From Apteryx mantelli (lineage: Eukaryota > Chordata > Aves > Apterygiformes > Apterygidae): a DNA stretch of 64,000 nucleotides. Below the pieces are notes generated by a model, which made no database searches, was not told where the DNA came from, and saw only the letters and a list, made by a program, of their open reading frames with translations. This document shows, piece by piece, positions 12,450 through 27,400 of this stretch (positions are counted from its first letter, which is position 1; each line of letters begins with the position of its first letter). The DNA lies in the NCBI RefSeq assembly GCF_036417845.1, contig NC_089982.1, positions 45,409,684 to 45,473,683 of the forward strand, given 5' to 3'. The position numbers were made by a program, and so were the translations under genes.

Positions 12450-12453
<4 letters not shown>

Positions 12454-12481
<28 letters not shown>
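12454..12481. repeat. (CT)n microsatellite, about 14 units
   Basis: This is a perfect CT dinucleotide run between a GCG triplet and a T-rich segment. It is likely length-polymorphic, and it is a pyrimidine mirror-repeat tract. Confidence 0.95.
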
Positions 12482-12485
<4 letters not shown>

Positions 12486-15400
12486 AATTAATTATTTATT
12501 TTTTTTGAAGGCCCAAACAGATAACTTATGGCCTTCATCTAGCAAAACATTGATGCATGCATTTATAGCAGTTGACTTTAGCAAACTGAGCGTATGCTAA
12601 CTGTTTTGGTGGATCAGGGCCAGGAGCAGACAAGTTTGGTTGCTTTAAATAAGGCAGACTTCCCTGAAAATAGATTACTTCAGAGGTTGAAAAGTTAAAC
12701 ACAGTGCAGCTCAGGAATTTCCAGAATCCCCAGCTGAAAATCCAACATCTGTCATAAATGTTCCTCACAATCGAGAGATCAAATTAGGCTGAGAGAAAGA
12801 AATAGCAATTCTGGCTTTTTAATGTTTCTTCAAAATGTGGAAAGGCCTCCTGTTAGGAGATCACCTGCTGTACCAAATGCTCTTTGGGAATTTCAGTGTA
12901 AACTGGTTTGTAAAATCAAAGCCTATGGTGATTCATTGCTTCCAAACTATTTTGCTTCTGGAGTTCCCACATTTGGAGGCGTTTTAGTGGGTGATGGGCT
13001 GGGCTGTGGAGTGTTCCTCCAGATACGCCTTTTGTGGAGAAATCCCTTCCCTCCGCTGTATGAAAAACCCTACAGAAGAGATCTCTCTGAGGAGGTTTAC
13101 GCATGAGGTGAAGTTGGTATCGTGGGAGAAGGAAGGAGGAAAATCTACTACAGGAATTTAATGGGATTTCCTGCTTCTCTCTTTCAAATTCATTTCCACA
13201 CACTTCAAATCAAATTTTACTTGGCTTTCTGTATAGGGGAGAAGTCATATGCCTGAAAATCTATGCAAGTAGCTGATGATTCAAGTTACCTATTTAATCA
13301 CCAAACTAATAGCAATATATTAAGAGAGCCAAGGTGTATATGCAGCTGACTTGGAAATATAGAGGCTACCATGTCCCACTCTTTTCTGGAGGTGTTTGTG
13401 TCTTCCTGGGTCACAGCTGCTGGGTTCCTGTTTGAGGTACAACGCTATCCTAGGCTGCCATTTTATGATTTCTAAGCAGGTTTTATTGAGGGAATTTCCT
13501 ATCTCCTCTTTTTCCTGGTCAGACCCTATTTACAGAAGACCTCTGCCCTCACTTTGGGGGAGCAGTGGTTAGCTGAAGTATGAGGGCTTTCATCCAGCCA
13601 CCCATGGATTTAACAGATAACCACAGCATCCCTTGTGCCCCCTCACCTCCAGCTGTTGGTCACCATCCAGTGCCTGAAATTTTCAGCCAAATTCCTGATG
13701 ACAGGACAGAACAGTATTTGACAGATGCTTCATCGGATCATCTGAAACCACCTCCAAACAGTTTAGGCTTATCTGCCAGACGGCTCCCTGCAGTAGCTGA
13801 GGAATATTCACAAGTCTTTTTCAGAGACCACGAGATGGTGTGAACACTAACCCCTGTGAGAGCTGTAGCAACGAACTGTTTGGAGAGCAGCAACGTCTAG
13901 AACTGTAGCAAACGTGTAGTGCCCTGAAACTTCTGTCAGATTTATGCCACCTAAGAGTTGCCACACGCACTGCATTTTCCTACAGTTGCCAGTTGCTTTT
14001 ATTTTTTTAAATGCCAAATTTACAGTGCAAATTCTACATAGTAGAAAGACCAAAAAATCTGGCCCATATAGCTTAAGTGTTTCATTGATCGCTGACAAGC
14101 ACTGATTCTGTGCTAAAATACAATGACAATTTAACAGTTTACTTCTGTGCTATACAAGAGTTTAGGACAGAATGTGATACTGCTAAAAGATTTAGCTAGG
14201 CAGAGTAATTATTTGAACTAGAATTTGTTCAGGACAACAATGTTAATATAGGATGCTTTAGAAATTGGATTGCTCATCGAAGTGTGTAAGTGTAGATTTA
14301 TCAAACTAACTTAAGGTGCTCATTTGCTTAAAGAAGCATAATTTTTCACACTTGTAGTTAAAATAGAAATAGAATAACAAATGAGTTTATTTAGAAAATT
14401 TTAACCTGTTTACTTCTCATTCCTCTCAGAAAATAGAGTTCTATAAATTAAGTCCTGGGAGCATGTAAACAAATGTTTAGAGTGGGCAAGAACATTTTAT
14501 AGTCAAACTGTGACTAATTCTATGTATTGATGAAGACAGGAGAAGAGCAAGGGCTCCCTTTGTCTCTGTTCAGAGCCTAATGGGTATGTCTGGGAAATAT
14601 GAGCCTTGCATGTGTCCTTACCATAGTGTGAGATGAGTATTTATTCCATACGTTTTTGCCTCACTATGATTAAAGCCTCCCAGTTTTGCATTAGATAACA
14701 TAATTGTCTGTCACAGGCAGTTTGTCTTTCTGTTCTGTTGTCCCATCCCTGCGCCAAAAGTTGTGCGTGTAATGTAACATCTGGTTAATGCAGCTGTAGC
14801 TTTATGTGGTTACACCAGAGAAGGCAGGTCAAAGAAGTGCATATGTATTTGAAAGGTCTGTGATGTTCCTTCCTACAAGGATTAGTTCCAACAGATATTG
14901 GCAATGGAAATCTCTCGTCTGCACAGATTAACTGTACCATTGGCAAAATTTTGCCAGTCCCTAGCAAGGCCCGCAAAGTTGCAGCAGTAATTAGCCAGAG
15001 CTAAAAAAACTGTAAGTTGTACCTAATTTTTGCTGAAACTATATTCTTCAGTGGTTCACCTGCTCCAAATCATTTGTTCGACACAGAATATAATTCATGG
15101 TTTAATACAAAAGTTTACTTACGGAATTTTTCTGTGTGAGAGAGGCAAAATATCTACTGTGGCCCTTTAATGGGGAAAGACCTCTTATTTTGAACATAAT
15201 GGCACACCTCTGTCTCTTGCGCTCTCCTTTTTGTTTGCTTGTGAGGAAAAACACATTTCAGGTTTTTTGATGTTTTTGGTATCTCATTCAATTGCTGGGT
15301 AAATTATTATATTGGATTCCTTGAATCTTGGAATAGGTTTAGATTGCTTTTCTACAGAGCTGTAGTTTCACATTAGCATGGAGAATGTATGAAAAAGGCA

Positions 15401-18400
15401 CATTAATGCCATCCTACAAGAAATATATTGCTATTTTTCAGGCTCTGATAAATGACTACATTTTAAGTTGCTTTTGATATGGATACAAAATGAATGACGG
15501 GCTTGAATGGATGTTGTTTTTCCAGAATGACTCAATATAAACTAAAGTGACAGTCAAATTGCCGATCAAATTTTGCAATTATAACACCAATATAAAAATG
15601 TAAAATCCAGAACTTTGATGACATTAAGAAGAGAATGCTACACTAAAATTACGAAATGGTTTGAGACTCAGAGTAAATGGACATAAAAGGTACTTGGGAT
15701 GGCTGTAAAAATGATCAGAAACCTCAAAAAATGGCATGCAAAAGCATCATAGCAAAATATTCCGGCAGCATTCCTTTAACCTGTGTTTCACATCAGATTA
15801 AATCTTTTTCAGCATATGGATATCCTTGAAGTAATTCCCAGTGATAGTGAAGTGGTGAGGGTTTCTCTAAGTATATGGACACACTCAGACTAATGATGGT
15901 CGGATTTTATGTTGAACTATATTGCTTCTTGATCCATGTAGCAGTATAAGAGAAGAGTGGTTTTATCTCCCCCTGTTCCCTTTAGTAATCCATTTAAGAG
16001 ATACAAGCCGAATAAAATTACACCCAAAACACACATATTAGCCTATGCTTTGCTAGCATGAAAATGTAACTGTGATCATCTCCACCAGCTGCCTATACTA
16101 AAGGAATTTAAAAACAAAAATAAAATTGAGAGCTGGAATCTTATATACTGCAAACAAGCATGCTGTGTGTGAAGAATAGGGAATTTCTGGAGCTACTTCA
16201 GGCAAAGCAGCAAAGCTGCACAAGGCTGGGAAATAAATCTGAATGAAAGCATGCTCCACTCCTGTGTATGAGTCTTCCCCATCCTGAATGCACCCAAACA
16301 CTTCATTAGGAGAGGAAGCAGTTGAAATCAAGAGCTTTAAGAAATGCCAAACTATTGTCTAAACCATCAATACACAAAGCATGAAGAGAGAGAAACTGGT
16401 TTGCAAGGAGTTGCTATTAATGTGAGACTGTCTTTATAAAACTGAGGTGGTATCTCAGCAAACTAGTGCTAAGAAGTTCAAGCTGCCACAATGAATATGC
16501 TGACCCCACACAGACTAACAGTGCAGTCACTAAAGAGTGTTTTTGTTGAAACAAGCTCAATATGAAGAAATGAGAGAGACTTTTTTCTTCAAATGCTCAA
16601 GACACACAACAGATGTCCCTTTCAAAAGCAATAAGGAAAAATTGTATTTGGTATTGGGAGAAGAGAAATGGAGATGGCATCATGCTAAGCAGCAGCCTGC
16701 TTCTGCATCTGTAATGGATGCGTATGACAAATTAACATGGGAAGTCAAGCTCGTGATGTGTACTTGCTGCCTGTGTATGTTGTAACCCTGTCAGACAGAG
16801 GAGGTCTTGAAAACTTGTCTTTTTCCTGTGCTTTAGTAATACTTGTTTGGTGATTTGACAGTCAAATCTTACTGAATTTAGTTCGAAACCTAACTAAAAC
16901 TGAGTTGAGGTTCTTCCTGAATGTATTTTAAAGGAATTACTAGTAGAATAGATTCTACAGAAGTGATCGTCAATGTGGGCTTTGGTGACTTTATATATAT
17001 AAAATGCACATGACATTGCTTATCGGTAGAAGGAGATGAGGGTACTATCTTTGTTTTGTACAGTGAGAGGGAGTTTATTTTTCCTAATGTAATATATCCT
17101 AACAATCCTGTAAGGAATGGAACAATTTTGTGAAAGACGATATACATACACCTTCCTATGTATTTACACAGTATTTTAGTACAGTCTGCAGTGTCTTTGA
17201 CATTTTCCATTTTTTTAATAAATGTAGATTTTTGGTTGTCTCCCCTTCCTACTTATGCACAGATTGTATATAGGCTGGCTTTATATATGGTTTTGAATAC
17301 TGATTACTTTAGAGGATCTACTGAACTTTTTTTCCCCCTCTGCTTCTAAGTCTTGTAATATGCAGGCAATAAAGATATTGGCTCATTTCAGTTATGCTCT
17401 TGATTCTTTCCAATCTTCCCTGTTTGTTTTTTTTCCTCCTTAGGCAGTGGACTCTCATATACTTTACAGTGGGAGACCATACACAAGCTTGATCATGAAA
17501 CACTTGCCCCAGACTGCTGTCTTTGCAAGACACTTTGCTAACCTGCTTTTCTCCTGATGTGTATGATCTAAAAAAAATCAAATGACTGACCTTCTCTTCC
17601 AGTTAGTAACCTTTTTCATATTACAGATTAACCTCCAATTTACTGATCTGGTTGTTAGACCAGTTACTCTCTTTTAATGATACTGGAGAAAGAGAGGCTG
17701 CCAGAGTGTTAGGATGGAAGTGGCAGGAAGGAAACATGAAAGAAAGGAAAATGTGCAGTCATGTGAATAATAAGGGAGGTGTAGCCCATAGAATATATTT
17801 GTGGTGCTTCTAAGTCATGTTGCTATCATGTTTCCGATGCCTTCTCTTTCATGTTCTTTAATTTGTATCTCTGATATATATTCTTATTGTATTGGATGTA
17901 TATACTTATTGTATTGTGACTTTTTAAAAATGCATGCTAACTGTAATCTTGCTTCTCTCTTGTAATTTATTACAGCATATTAGTAAAGTTGCTTTGGAAT
18001 AACCTGGATTAATGATGCATTTAAATGGTTTTAAAATGACCCCAGGCTAGGTCAATTATTGAAGTAGTGCCAGTGAGGAATATTTTATTTTGATTGCAGT
18101 AAGCTCTTAGTTTTATGTTAACTGCATCGTACAAACATGACCTGTGGGCTTTTAATGTTGTAGAGAATTGAAAATGTGTGAATAAAGCATATTTCATATT
18201 TTTATATAGCAAACCAAAGCCTCTGCTCAAGAGGAGACTCTACAATTTTGTTTTCCCCTGTTGTATGTGTGGTCATCCTTTTGTACTAATGCTCTGAGAA
18301 GGCAGGCTTGTCTTTCTGATATCAAGGGGAAACTTACTGAGGTGCAGCTTTTAAGGTATGCTAGGTATCATTGCACTGTCCCCTTCTGTATCCCCCCAGC

Positions 18401-19559
18401 TCAATAGACTAGTGCTGCTACAGCCGTACTTGGAAATAACAATCTCTCTCTTCCTTTGCAGCGTGGCGATTGGAAGGATTGAGTAGTTCAAGATGTTTTG
18501 GTGTTAAAAACTATAGCTGGGTGATGCTCTTTGAGCTCCTACCAAAACCAAGCAGAGATTCTGAGTGTGCTCAGAGGACTTCCTTATTTCGCTTCTTGAC
18601 CTTTCTTGGTGTTTTTTAATGTGAGTAGCTAGGCACAGGCTTTGCAGAGGATGTCAGAGGGGAAGGAATAGCAGTGGATGCTGGGATGCATTTTTTTTCA
18701 CATCCTGATTATGTCTCCATATTTCAACTTAGTTGAATTTTCAGTACTGTAGTTTCTCCACCAGGTTCTAACATTATTTGTCAGCTTACGCCGAAAAAAA
18801 AAATTGACTCAGTAAGAAAATTTAGTCATGTAATCTCATCTCAATGAAACTGGCATTGCGTGTCCTTCAGAGACATTGGACTTTACAGGTTCAACAGTGC
18901 TTTGAAAGCTTGAATAACTCGAAGTTCCACAAGTAACTGCAGGTTATGCTTGTGTTTTTTTGTTAAATTTCTCTTCTGGAAGAGGAGTTGAAGACTTACT
19001 CCTGTCATGGCTGCAGAAATGCTCCTATACTGACCTAGCAGAGATTTGCTTAAAAGAAGCAGAATATGCAGCTCACTAGAACAGTATTTAGAGGTGTCAT
19101 AACTATGAAAGAGGGATAAAACAGGTGGTTCAAATTAAGACCCCTTCCTTTTGTGGGAGAACAGTAATTTGACAGTGATCCAGATGCACAAGAGATCAGA
19201 GATCTTGGGCATCCAGATGCTTAGCGGGGAAAAAACATAAAACAAAACCAGAAAGATGCATCCTAATCGCTTCAGAAGAATGATCGGAAGGAAAATAGTT
19301 ATGTTTTATGTTTTGGGGTTGTTATTAGTCTCAGGTACATCCAAGGTGCTTAGAAACTAAAACAATGTATGCCACAGAAACAGGTGGATAAACAAAGGAT
19401 ATGTGGGATCAATAGCCAGTGATTGGAAGATCCATTATAATGGACATAATTTATATAATGTGGAAGAGAGAAGAAAATAAAATTGGAAATTTTGAGTAGG
19501 ATACAGACACAATTTTACTGCTATACCTAACTATCTCTCCACGTAATCTGTCCTTCATC

Positions 19560-20330
19560 TAGCACTCTGAAGTAAAATGTAGATAAATATAAAGTAATGT
19601 ATATGGGAAGGAAATAATCCTAGCTTTATATACACTATGATAACTTTTGAGATAGTAATTGCCACTTATGAAGGAGCTCTTGATGCTTATATTATTTTTA
19701 TGAAAATGTTAGCTTTCGTTTCAAAGAGGATAACATTGTTATGACTACTGTGTAAATTCATTTTGCACTCTCAAATACTGTATGCAATTCTGGTGCAATT
19801 GTAATCATCAAAGATGGCGTGGAAAAGATACCTATCAAGGGTGACTAAATTATGTAAAAGCTTCATTGTTAAGACTGACTGATGAGAAGAGAGGACCGAG
19901 AAGAAATAGGATAGAGGTATCTTAAAATAGAGTAGCATGAAAAAGATACGCAGGGATCACTTTATTCACTCTCAATAGATATAATGGCATCAAATTAAAT
20001 GCTGTGCCAGGTTCAAAACAAATGACAGGTACAGGTCCTCATACAATAGGTTATTAAGCTGTGGAGCTTTTTTGTACCAGACATTGTAGATGGTAAAAGC
20101 TTATATGGCTTCAGGAAATGATTGAATATATTCATGGAAGTGACATCTATTAGGGCCAAAGACACCACCTCTGGCTTGCAAGGTCCTTGAACCACAAGAT
20201 GCTGGAGCCTGGAAGGGTATTGTATGGAAGTGATGTGGTTTGTTTGCGGTGGTTTTTATATCTTTCCTTAGGATTTTCTGTTGATCACTGTCAGGAACAG
20301 ATAGTCAGCTAGATGGACCGTTCTTGAGCC
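19560..20330 (+). mobile_element. Old CR1-type LINE remnant, plus strand, including 3' end
   Basis: Near 19570 the translation NVDKYKVMYMGRK resembles the [14 protein letters not shown] block of the intact CR1 in this window. Near 19790 there is a CMQFWCN-like echo of EYCVQFWAP. The order and spacing (about 650 bases to the C-terminal region) agree with that copy. The end, about 20280-20330, reads as a GATCACTGTCAGGAACAG segment followed by AGCTAGATGGACC. This resembles the 3' region of amniote CR1/L3-like elements, which I recall as a CCACTGTCAGAGACAGGATAC segment followed by a TAGATGGACC segment. Many stops and indels mark it as ancient. The boundaries are approximate and the subfamily cannot be set without a repeat library. 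Confidence 0.6.
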
Positions 20331-21404
20331 ATTCTTAAACTAACAAACAAACGTGCAAGTTAAAGTCATTCACAGCTACTGATAGAAAATCAAGTTGTGG
20401 AATATGAGGAGGTTTTGAATGAGTTGCTGAATACTTGAGAATATTCTGGTTAGCCAGAAAGAATAATCAAAGTCAGACAGATCCAGTGTTGCAGCTCCAC
20501 AGTGAGTTTGAGGTGTGGCGTACCAAGAAAGCACATGCATTAGACTGAGTGTAACCGTAACAGTGTTCATTGTCCTATTATAAATGCATGTCTTGGTGCA
20601 GGAATTAATACGCGAGGGAGACTTTCAAAGACATATTTTAAAGCTTCACAGCTTTGGTTCTTTTAAGGGCACTGATCCCCATCATCTCCTTCCTATGTTG
20701 GGTGCTAACAATAGCTTCCCAGAATTTTCTGCATACTTAGTTTGCTTTTAATTTTCCTGCTGCTTTTTGTCTTTCCTAAATGGTGTTAAACGTTTCTGTT
20801 CCAGAATAAAGCAGAGACATGTTGAATGAGGTAAATTTCCCAAAGGATCATTTTAAATCGGAGATCATGTTATTGTGCTGTATCAGAAAAGTGCATTTGA
20901 AACAGATGGGGGGGGGGGTTGGGCTGCTTTCTCTGTGAATGTGTGAGTGTGTGTGTGTGCTTTACTGCAGGGAAGTACTTGTCTACATCAACAGATGGCA
21001 TATAAAGGTGAGATTATGGTCTGAAAATATTTAAATTATTCTGTAGGATATCTGTGGAATTGTACATTCATTTCTCTATAACTTGGACTCTTGAGTATGT
21101 ATAGATATGAATATGGTGTTTTGCTATTTCTACGTTGTTCACGTTTTCCTGGTGTTGAACTCTGTTTGATATCAAGGCTGTATTTTGAATTTCAGTATGA
21201 ACAGAATCTACCACTGGAATGTGTAGCTTACCTGGCTAAGAATAAAGCAAAAAAAATCTTTCCTTTTTTTCCTTAAGTAGTGGTTACTTACAGGAAACCT
21301 CATTCATTAGAATTCTATAGGCTGTGTGAGGCAGGGATTTGCCAGGTGCTTGCCAGAATACCACTTAAGAGTTTGCTGACAGTAACTGGTGAAGATAAAA
21401 GCTG

Positions 21405-21425
21405 TTTTTTTTTTTTTTTTTTTTT
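21405..21425. repeat. T21 homopolymer
   Basis: This is an uninterrupted T run in the intron. No adjacent retroposon body is recognised. Confidence 0.85.
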
Positions 21426-24400
21426 AATTTTAAATTACTTTTTGTGAATAGCATAATGTGAAGTTGCTAATGCAAAGCAGTGCATCTAAGATGGAAAAGG
21501 TGTTTCCAAAGAACTCTGTTGGAATTTAGTTTTGAATGCTCATTTGCTAATAACCTGGTCCTACATTTGAACAGCTCAGCTTTACATATGATGTAAAAAT
21601 TATTGCATTTCTCTTTCCTAAATACATATATGTCCATAGTGCTAGCTTCTGTATAGGAGTTGCAATGTGTTATTGTCAACTGTACTGTTGACCAAGTGTC
21701 AGGGCTTGAATTTTACAATTTCACAAGTGCTTTTAGAGTATTTCTTAACAAGAAAAGACAACAGGATTTTCAAAAATAGTCTTCAATTCCATCATTCTTT
21801 TTATGGGAGTAAAGCTCCTGTTGCCTTCAGTGGGAAATGAGTTTTGTAATCAGTGCTGTCAGTCACCATCTGAACTGACTTTCTCTTTCATATCTGAATC
21901 TTACCATAGAGCTTTTCCTTCCTGGGATACCATCTGTCAGGCAGTTTCTTTTGACTTGTTTCCTGCGTTAACCTTTGTACCTCCTTTCACATCTTCTTTT
22001 GTGCTCCAAGCAACCTCTCAAATCTTCATTCTCCCTGCTGTTTTCAAAATACATTTTGATAACTGATGCACACAATGAAGTACCCCAGCAATAATAGCTA
22101 TTACCAAACCCTAGGCACCATCACAGTCTTCTGAAGAAAATCTCTCAGGAGGCCAAGGTTTGGAAAGGGTCAACCCAAAACCCTTTTCTTGTCCCTGCAA
22201 GTGATATTTCAAAGCAATGGCTGAGGGAGAAGTTTGAACCACTGTTGATTTTGTATCTTTTCCTGTGGATAAAAAATATCAGTTAGTATGGCAGTTAACC
22301 AAAGAGCTTACTAATGTGTTGACTCTTACAGGTTTAAAAATAAGGTCAAATAGCATTAATCTAACACTGTTTAAATGTTTTTAAAACCTTCTTACCCCAT
22401 AAAGATATTTATGAAGACTTAAGAAAATGCAGTTTTCAGCTGATAGTTGCTAATAGTTCTACATATGATGTTTTCATCCGATATACTTAATGTTAAATGC
22501 CAGCAATTTATTTAGCACTTCATAAGCAAATATAAAGGCAAGTGTGAACCCAGAACCTTGGAGTTTCATAGAAAAAACAAACCATAATAATTTATTAGAA
22601 ATAATACATATGTAGCTTTGAAATAAGGGGAAAAAATAAAAGTGCATTTGATCGTAAATCTAAGTTGTAAAGAATGTAATTTTTTGATTAAATAAAGATC
22701 AATAGTTTACATGTGGTTTACTTCATGAGTTGTATTTCTAAATTTAATTCAGATATGAAATGACCCTCTCATAATATGACAAGATGGCCTACAGGTAGAA
22801 ACATGCCAATTACTGCATTCGTATTGTATTCATTCTCAAAGAAAAATATTATCTAATATGAAAAGCCCTGCTTATTTCAAAGGTTAGAAAATGTGGCAAC
22901 CAGCAATTGTGCAACAGAACATCGAAACAGAGATTGTATGGAATCAAAGCTTCGCAATGCATCTTAGGATGCTATATTTCCTCATAGTTATTTTGTATAA
23001 AAACTAACAGTAGGCAACAATGTGTTGGAAGAGTATAACTTCAGTGCTGAATGACTAAAAATGGACACACAGCAACTGTTAATCCTTTACTTTGTTTAGA
23101 TGATTGAAAATAAGAAATATTCTTCCTGAGAAGCTAAGTTAGCATAGGACATGGGCATTTTCCTGAATATCTGATTTGTTTCATGCTACTTAGTTTGGTG
23201 AATGGTCAGGCAGTGGCTTGTTCCTGGGTGCCGGAGGCTGTGTTCACGCAATGTTTCTGTTCGTGGTGTTTGGTGTATTGCTTCATCTTTCTGATTAGCT
23301 TCTCTTATTTGTAAGATGTGGCTAGGAAAAATTCCTTCATGAAGTAATTTTCAATTGCAGATGAAAAGAATGATATGTAAGAATCAGATTACTGTTAGTT
23401 ATTTTGTGACTGATGTTACTGCTGTGCTTTATCTTATGAGGGCTTCTTGCAGATTCTCTGCTTTCTGGTAGATGCTCCAGGGAACTGGCTACTTATGTGC
23501 TCTTTTTCTTAGAATTAAGGTAGTTGTGATTATGTTAAACCAACTGTATGTTTTCATTCTTATGCTGTTCCTCCTTGAGAAGCAAATGAAGAAATTTGTC
23601 TGCCAGAGAAGTCCAAGAGAGATTTTTTCCACTGAGATTAGTGACATAGCAAAATATTTTTCACTCTTACACTAAGTCTTCCAGGTTCCCCAAGCAATCT
23701 CAGCTATTTCCATTACACAAAACTGTCCATTTCCCCCATTTTCCTCATCCTTCTAAAGCAGCCAACTACATATGAAATGAAGGTATCATATTTGAGCTTC
23801 ACTACCAGATTTACTGTGTAGTCTTCCTGCAGAGCAGTAGTGGGTGGAAGCAAGGATGAGGAATCTGGCTATAGAGTATCAGCTTTCAGCAGCTCTGTGA
23901 TGCTTTACCAGATTTGTATTTTTCAAGGCAAAGGTCTGGCAGTTCCTAATTTGGCTGCTTTTCTGTTCGTCTTGGAATTTTTCTGATTCAGTTCCTGCAC
24001 TCCTAGCGGGGGGGGGGGAGAATCTGAGAAATGACTAATTCACCTAAATGCTTCCCTTGTGCCCAAATTCCGTAGGATTATGTCATTCCTCAAACTAGTG
24101 GCCGGTGAGCTTGTGATACCGTAACCCATAGAGAAAGATCTGTCCAAATACACAATTTGTTTTTCTTTCCAGACACTGAATTGTAAACAATTAAGATGTT
24201 GCTTAAAATCGTAATAGAGTAACGTATGTGAGAATGGAAGACTGGAAACTCTAGTTTTCCATTTTTTCACATGCACCAGAAGAACTTGTCGTCGCTACGG
24301 ACTTAGATGAATGCATCTGCTCTAGGTCATCTATGCAAGTGCATTTTGTCAGTATTGGGGCTTTTGCTTTTACTTATTCTGGGGCACAGTTCTGTCATTT

Positions 24401-27400
24401 TATCACTTTTTTTTAGACTGGAACCTGGTTTGTTATAAGCCGTGAGTCATTCTTGTTTCAGCAAAAGCAAGTGATTTCAAACACTTTTTTAGGATGTTGT
24501 AATAAATTATACATGCAGTCAGCAGCAAGTTGTCATAAAAAGACAAGACCGTTGCTAAATAATGGGGAATAAGATCTAGAGTAAATGAAGTTTGCAATTA
24601 AAAAAAGGTTCTCTGCTGGGTCTGTTGTACCTCTGTTGTCGAAGTCTGATAGTACCTCATCTGACTGAGCTTCTTCAGATAGCTTCGTTATGTGCCTGTG
24701 TCTTAATTCTTCTGAAGCAACAGCTTCCGAAGAAAGTTTTATAAAAAGAGTCATTTTAAAAATCTGGGCCTTTTTAGGAGTAAGGCAAAAATTATTACTA
24801 CTTAGTATGACCACTTAATTTTTTTAACGTTGTTTACCTTTTTTTTTTTTTTTAAATTGTAACTATTTATGATTTTCACTTTATCCGCAAGAAATAATCA
24901 CTCTGTGTTAACAACATATGAAGTTGGTTAAATCGGTTGTAATACCAATTTCATCATCTTCTCTCCAGCACTGGCTAATAAGAGGTGCTCTATAGGTGTT
25001 AAAAAAAATAAAAATAATTTTTTTTTACTGTTCCTGTGATGAACGATTATGGAATAACATGACCACAGGGAAAATTATTTCTTCCTAATCCTTGTCAGTT
25101 AGTGGTTGGCTTATGTCCTGTAGTCTGAAGACTTATATCCCATGTACTTTACAGCTAAGTTCATGCAGTACTTCGTTTTAGCTGATTTCAAACTTTGTTC
25201 ATTACTGACTCCCAGCTTGGGAATATTATTATTCCTTATTGTTCTGCACTTTGACAAATCAGTCAAGAGGCCATCATTCTAACAGAAAGCTGTGACCGAT
25301 TGCTTTTAAAAATAAATGATACTTGCGCTGACACAAGAGGGAAAAAAGGTTCATTAAAACTCATGTTGGAGAACTCTCATCACTCTTTTTCCATTGCATT
25401 TGACATTGCCTGAGAGACTGTTATATATTATGTTTATTTTTAGAGACTATTGTTCTCTTTAAACCTGCTTGGCAACTAGAAAGCCATAATGCTTTCAAAC
25501 AGAACTTAAATTTACAGAAGCAAGACATTGCATCCTTCTGTTATAATTAGGGGTTGTCTCATGAAAGATCTCTTAAAGTTTAACTTTGGCCGGGAAGAAA
25601 ACACATAATGAGAATCACAGGCTGCTTTAGGGCACACGGGTTGAAAACCTGTGCATTTGTTATTAAGCATGCAATGACATTTATGAGCCAGACCTACTGC
25701 ACCACTCAATCTGATTTTATTAATTACTTTTGTAGTGCTGAAGAAGCAAGCTAGTTTCATTTAGTTTACTTTTTTTCCCCAAGATTCACCTATTCTGCCG
25801 CTCAATGTGCTGATCATGTACAGAGCACTGAGGGAACTAATGTGTTGCCTAATTGTAAGCTTGAAAAGGCAAAGTATCCTTTCAGAGCTAAATGCTTGGA
25901 ATAAATTAACAAGTATGTTTCAGTTCCTTTTTAATGAAAGTATTAGAAACCAATAAGAAAATGACAATTTTTGTTTTTAACATAGATCACAGCTAAATAT
26001 AGCTAGTTTCAATTAGAAGCTATTTAAACACACAGGAAGGAGTAGATGGTTTACCCAGACAAATTGGAAAATGAAACAGATGATGTGTTTTTATGTTTTC
26101 CTATATTTTGGAAATCAGTATTATTTATTTGGAAAACTTGAATGGCTGTTTGATTCTGGAATTCACACTTCTGCAACCATGCGTTGTCACTGTTTGTGAT
26201 GGTAGCATTTGGTTATGTGCTGTGGATGATCTCTCAGGTACAGCTGGTAGAGAAAGTAAAGCCAGTCTATATAGATATGCATTAGTAGAAATAGAAAAAA
26301 GATGAGGTGCAAAAAGTTGCATGAGCCCTGTGCCTGCAATGGCATAGTTTGGAAATATATAAGCACAACAAAATCCTAAATTCTAGTCTAAAACTGTGGG
26401 TACTAAGCATCAGCACTTAAGAATTTAATCTCTGTGTTGACAATTCGGCATCATCCCACGATTCCCCATCTTGGTCAGGTGTGGAGGAAGTATAGGGAGG
26501 GAATGTAATCAAAAAGTTAATACCTACCCCTGCACTTCCAGGGTGCCTGGGGTCCCTAAGCGAGTGCTTGTAATGTAGAATATCCCAAATACTGTTCTAG
26601 GTGTTACTGAGTGTCTGGAGGGACCAGACTGATCATCTTGGGTTCCAGGGGTGGTGATTTCAAACCACCTTTGCAAACTGCCCGTTTCAACCCTGAAGAC
26701 TGACTTCTGGTCAGAAGACCTAGACTACATCATCGTATTTACTTATAAAACATGCCATGTTCCTTCTCTTTTGCATTAATACAGAGAGTATCATGACTTG
26801 ATTTCACCTGAATTGAATGTTTGTAGGGAGAAAGAGATTCGTGACTAAATAAAAATTCAGAAAGTAAAGCTGTCATTATATATTCTACATTGCTGAAGCA
26901 GCTAACACATTATAACAGCTGCCAAATTACCTGTAATCAGCATCCACACAATAGAAAGCACTCTGCATACTGATGAGGCTGTGATTAACACCTATTAACA
27001 ACATGGAATTTATCAATGGAAAAGTAAAGATGATTTAGTGCAATATTCAAAGAACTGCTGGCTGTGATGTTTCCTGACTTTGGACATGGTAATTTTAGAT
27101 TGTTGTCAGAAATTTGCTAACAGTTTAAAAACATGCTTTGAAAAAATATGTTTAATAACTACTAAGAAAAGGAAACAGGTTGTAAAATGGAGGTTTAATG
27201 GAAAAAGTAGTGGGTCTGTTCTGGCTTTTTATGTTTTTGTAATTCTGGCTATATTAAACCATCAATTTTTTAGGCATGTCAGGTTGCTTGTTTCCTTGGA
27301 ATTGTCTTGAGATCTCTCTCTCTCTCTCATTTTATTTTGTGTATAAGCTTTATAAAGCTTGCTGTAGTAACCTGTGAAGAAGAATACACTAATTACTGTA

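Larger units (their letters stand above)
6476..19559. other. GALNTL6 intron, first block: no gene seen
   Basis: This is AT-rich intronic sequence without recognisable exons. It contains a T25 run (9042-9066), a (CT)14 microsatellite (12454-12481), a 12-bp palindrome ACGGCATGCCGT (12322-12333 region), and scattered short ORFs of up to about 95 codons lacking domains, coding bias or splice context. I found no expected exon 2 of GALNTL6, which should begin with a TFPLG-like sequence. Confidence 0.6.
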
